Shown here piece after piece: positions 63,059 to 64,000 of a stretch of 64,000 nt of DNA. The notes under the pieces were generated by a model. That model did not search any database and was not told the DNA's origin. It saw only the letters and a list, made by a program, of their open reading frames with translations. Origin of the DNA: Prochlorococcus sp. AG-409-A19 (GTDB taxonomy: Bacteria; Cyanobacteriota; Cyanobacteriia; PCC-6307; Cyanobiaceae); NCBI GenBank assembly GCA_003216155.1, contig QCJH01000004.1:41070-105069 (forward strand). Direction: 5' to 3'. The translations under genes were made by a program, and so were the position numbers. The first letter of the stretch is position 1; the number at the start of each line of letters is the position of its first letter.

Positions 63059-63436
63059 TTATCTCAAAGAACCATTGTACTTTACTTTTAGGATTCTATT
63101 CCCATCGCTTGAAATTAGTATTTCGGTCTCAACAGTAGGCTTTGGAAATGGTGATTGCTGCCAGCCTGGCTTCCCTCCATAGAATTTAAAAATGAAACCT
63201 TCTTTTGTATAAGAGGCCAAACATTCTTGACCACCAGTTAAATACATGCATTTATCTGCCCTGTAAGCACTAATTCCTCCATTTATAGTTTCAGCTCGCA
63301 TTCTTGCAAGATTTGTTGCTTTATTCTGTGCGAGGAGCAGTGGTTGTGTTGGTTGAGAAAGCTCAATGGATAGATTCATTAATATAGCAATACTCGAGAG
63401 AGATAAATTGGCTGTGAAAAATGTAAATCTATTCAT
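63059..63436 (-). CDS. Exported hypothetical protein, 125 residues
   Basis: The N-terminus (MNRFTFFTANLSLSSIAILM) looks like a signal peptide of about 36 residues ending near LLLAQ. The mature part has two cysteines (KCMYLTGGQECLASYTKEG), a Gly-Trp-Pro-rich middle and beta-strand character at the end (EILISSDGNRILKVKYNG). I recognise no family. It is the second of two minus-strand exported proteins and lies 40 bases downstream of the lipoprotein gene, so both may act in the cell envelope. Confidence 0.65.
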   Translation of the reverse strand: MNRFTFFTANLSLSSIAILMNLSIELSQPTQPLLLAQNKATNLARMRAETINGGISAYRADKCMYLTGGQECLASYTKEGFIFKFYGGKPGWQQSPFPKPTVETEILISSDGNRILKVKYNGSLR

Positions 63437-63475
63437 TGAGTTGCTCTTGTGGTGATTTTAACTTTCAAAGGAGAT

Positions 63476-63820
63476 TCAGCCACAAACCCAAATAGATTGC
63501 TCTTTTGTACATGGAAGATCGCTATTACTTCCATCTGCCCAGTAAATTCTTAGACGATCATCATTAGTGCCAAGCCGAAAAGTCATGGATTTGATAGGGC
63601 CTGTGGGGGTTTTGCTAACGGCCATCGACTTTTGAGATTCATTGAGCCCGACTAGCTTTTCTAGCTCTTCGATGCGTTGTTCTAAAAGATTTATTGTTGC
63701 TTTTTGATGATTGAGGTTGCTTTTTTTTGGTTGATCTTGAGTACGAAGACAGCCGCCAATTGCAATTAGGCTCAAGCTAAGCAATAAGGTTGAAAAAAAA
63801 TTAGAAAAAGTCCTTGGCAT
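63476..63820 (-). CDS. Small lipoprotein with coiled coil
   Basis: The N-terminus carries a lipoprotein signal (basic MPRTFSNFF, hydrophobic LLLSLSLIA, lipobox IGGC with the cysteine at 24). A coiled-coil helix follows (HQKATINLLEQRIEELEKLVG), and the C-terminal part has two cysteines (SDLPCTKEQSIWVCG) that may form a disulfide in the periplasm. It has 114 residues and no family I can name. The following gene encodes another exported protein, so they may be paired. Confidence 0.68.
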   Translation of the reverse strand: MPRTFSNFFSTLLLSLSLIAIGGCLRTQDQPKKSNLNHQKATINLLEQRIEELEKLVGLNESQKSMAVSKTPTGPIKSMTFRLGTNDDRLRIYWADGSNSDLPCTKEQSIWVCG

Positions 63821-63856
63821 ATCCTTTGGAGCTACAAGCCAAGTTTGGGGCTTTGA

Positions 63857-64000
63857 TCAAGAAGGCGCCAGTCTCTCGCTCCAATAGATCACTGCGCCTA
63901 TGGCTTCAAGTTCGTTGCGACGTTGTCGCGCCATTGTTACAGGGACCTTCTCTTCTTGATGCTTACCATCGTAAACCCAACGAACAAGTACCAAATTTTT
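63857..64000 (-). CDS. C-terminal part of a small conserved gene (5' end outside window)
   Basis: One frame is open from the window edge to a TGA. The last 47 residues read KNLVLVRWVYDGKHQEEKVP, then VTMARQRRNELEAIGAVIYW and SERLAPS. The regular helix QRRNELEAIGAVIYW and the Trp/Tyr pattern suggest a real small protein; it is not long enough to name a family. Both other frames are closed by stops. It lies 37 bases upstream of the lipoprotein gene, in the same orientation. Confidence 0.6.
   Translation of the reverse strand, partial: KNLVLVRWVYDGKHQEEKVPVTMARQRRNELEAIGAVIYWSERLAPS

Overview
The window is chromosomal DNA of a picocyanobacterium, almost certainly a Prochlorococcus of a low-light type with moderately low G+C. 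The signs are a high-light-inducible protein, Ycf66- and PsbX-like genes, CP12, a sufR/sufBCDS locus, a permuted two-piece tmRNA gene whose tag ends in SRQTAPVAA, and many TTG/GTG starts with 1-4 base gene overlaps. The exact strain cannot be fixed from the sequence alone; gene order and base composition resemble SS120/MIT9211-like genomes, but this is inference.

Layout. 1-5.7 kb (minus strand): the end of a Trk/Ktr potassium or sodium transporter, an SLC13/DASS permease with two TrkA-C domains, the GTPase HflX and a type II NADH dehydrogenase. 5.8-8.4 kb: PAPS reductase, type III pantothenate kinase, peroxiredoxin Q and a phosphopantetheinyl transferase. 8.6-14.0 kb (minus): a RarA clamp-loader-like ATPase with a long C-terminal extension, phosphoglucomutase, a 56-residue membrane protein and a DUF4912 protein. 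14.2-20.4 kb: the iron-sulfur assembly locus, with SufR and a small partner diverging from sufB-C-D-S across a 40-base perfect palindrome. 20.4-29.1 kb: S9 peptidase, peptide deformylase, S21, a HIT - ABC transporter - Hli run, two tandem TolB-like lipoproteins, Ycf66, PsbX and YggT. 29.1-40.6 kb: biotin carboxylase, tRNA-Leu(GAG), an LpxB-related protein, MsrB, a PRC-barrel protein, SMC, small proteins and an RNA/DNA methylase.

40.7-49.6 kb: the tmRNA gene, then an AT-rich accessory region that ends at trxB. It holds a GSCFA/SGNH pair, a tightly coupled four-gene minus-strand operon (radical SAM/SPASM, FemAB/GNAT-like, formyltransferase, DegT aminotransferase) and a divergent 580-residue glycosyltransferase-like gene. 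Two diverged direct repeats of about 115 bases flank the operon and the 580-residue gene. This is the most likely place for an undescribed system, probably making or attaching an N-formylated or otherwise modified amino sugar or surface group.

49.7-58 kb: a thioredoxin reductase homologue without the NADPH motif, a DnaJ-like chaperone, HemB, a VOC protein, MutS2, a broken TPR gene, Obg and CP12. 58.4-64 kb: an ABC-F ATPase, a DUF2301 membrane protein, a glutathionyl-hydroquinone reductase-like protein, aspartoacylase, two exported proteins and the end of another small gene.

No CRISPR array, rRNA, insertion sequence or complete prophage was seen.
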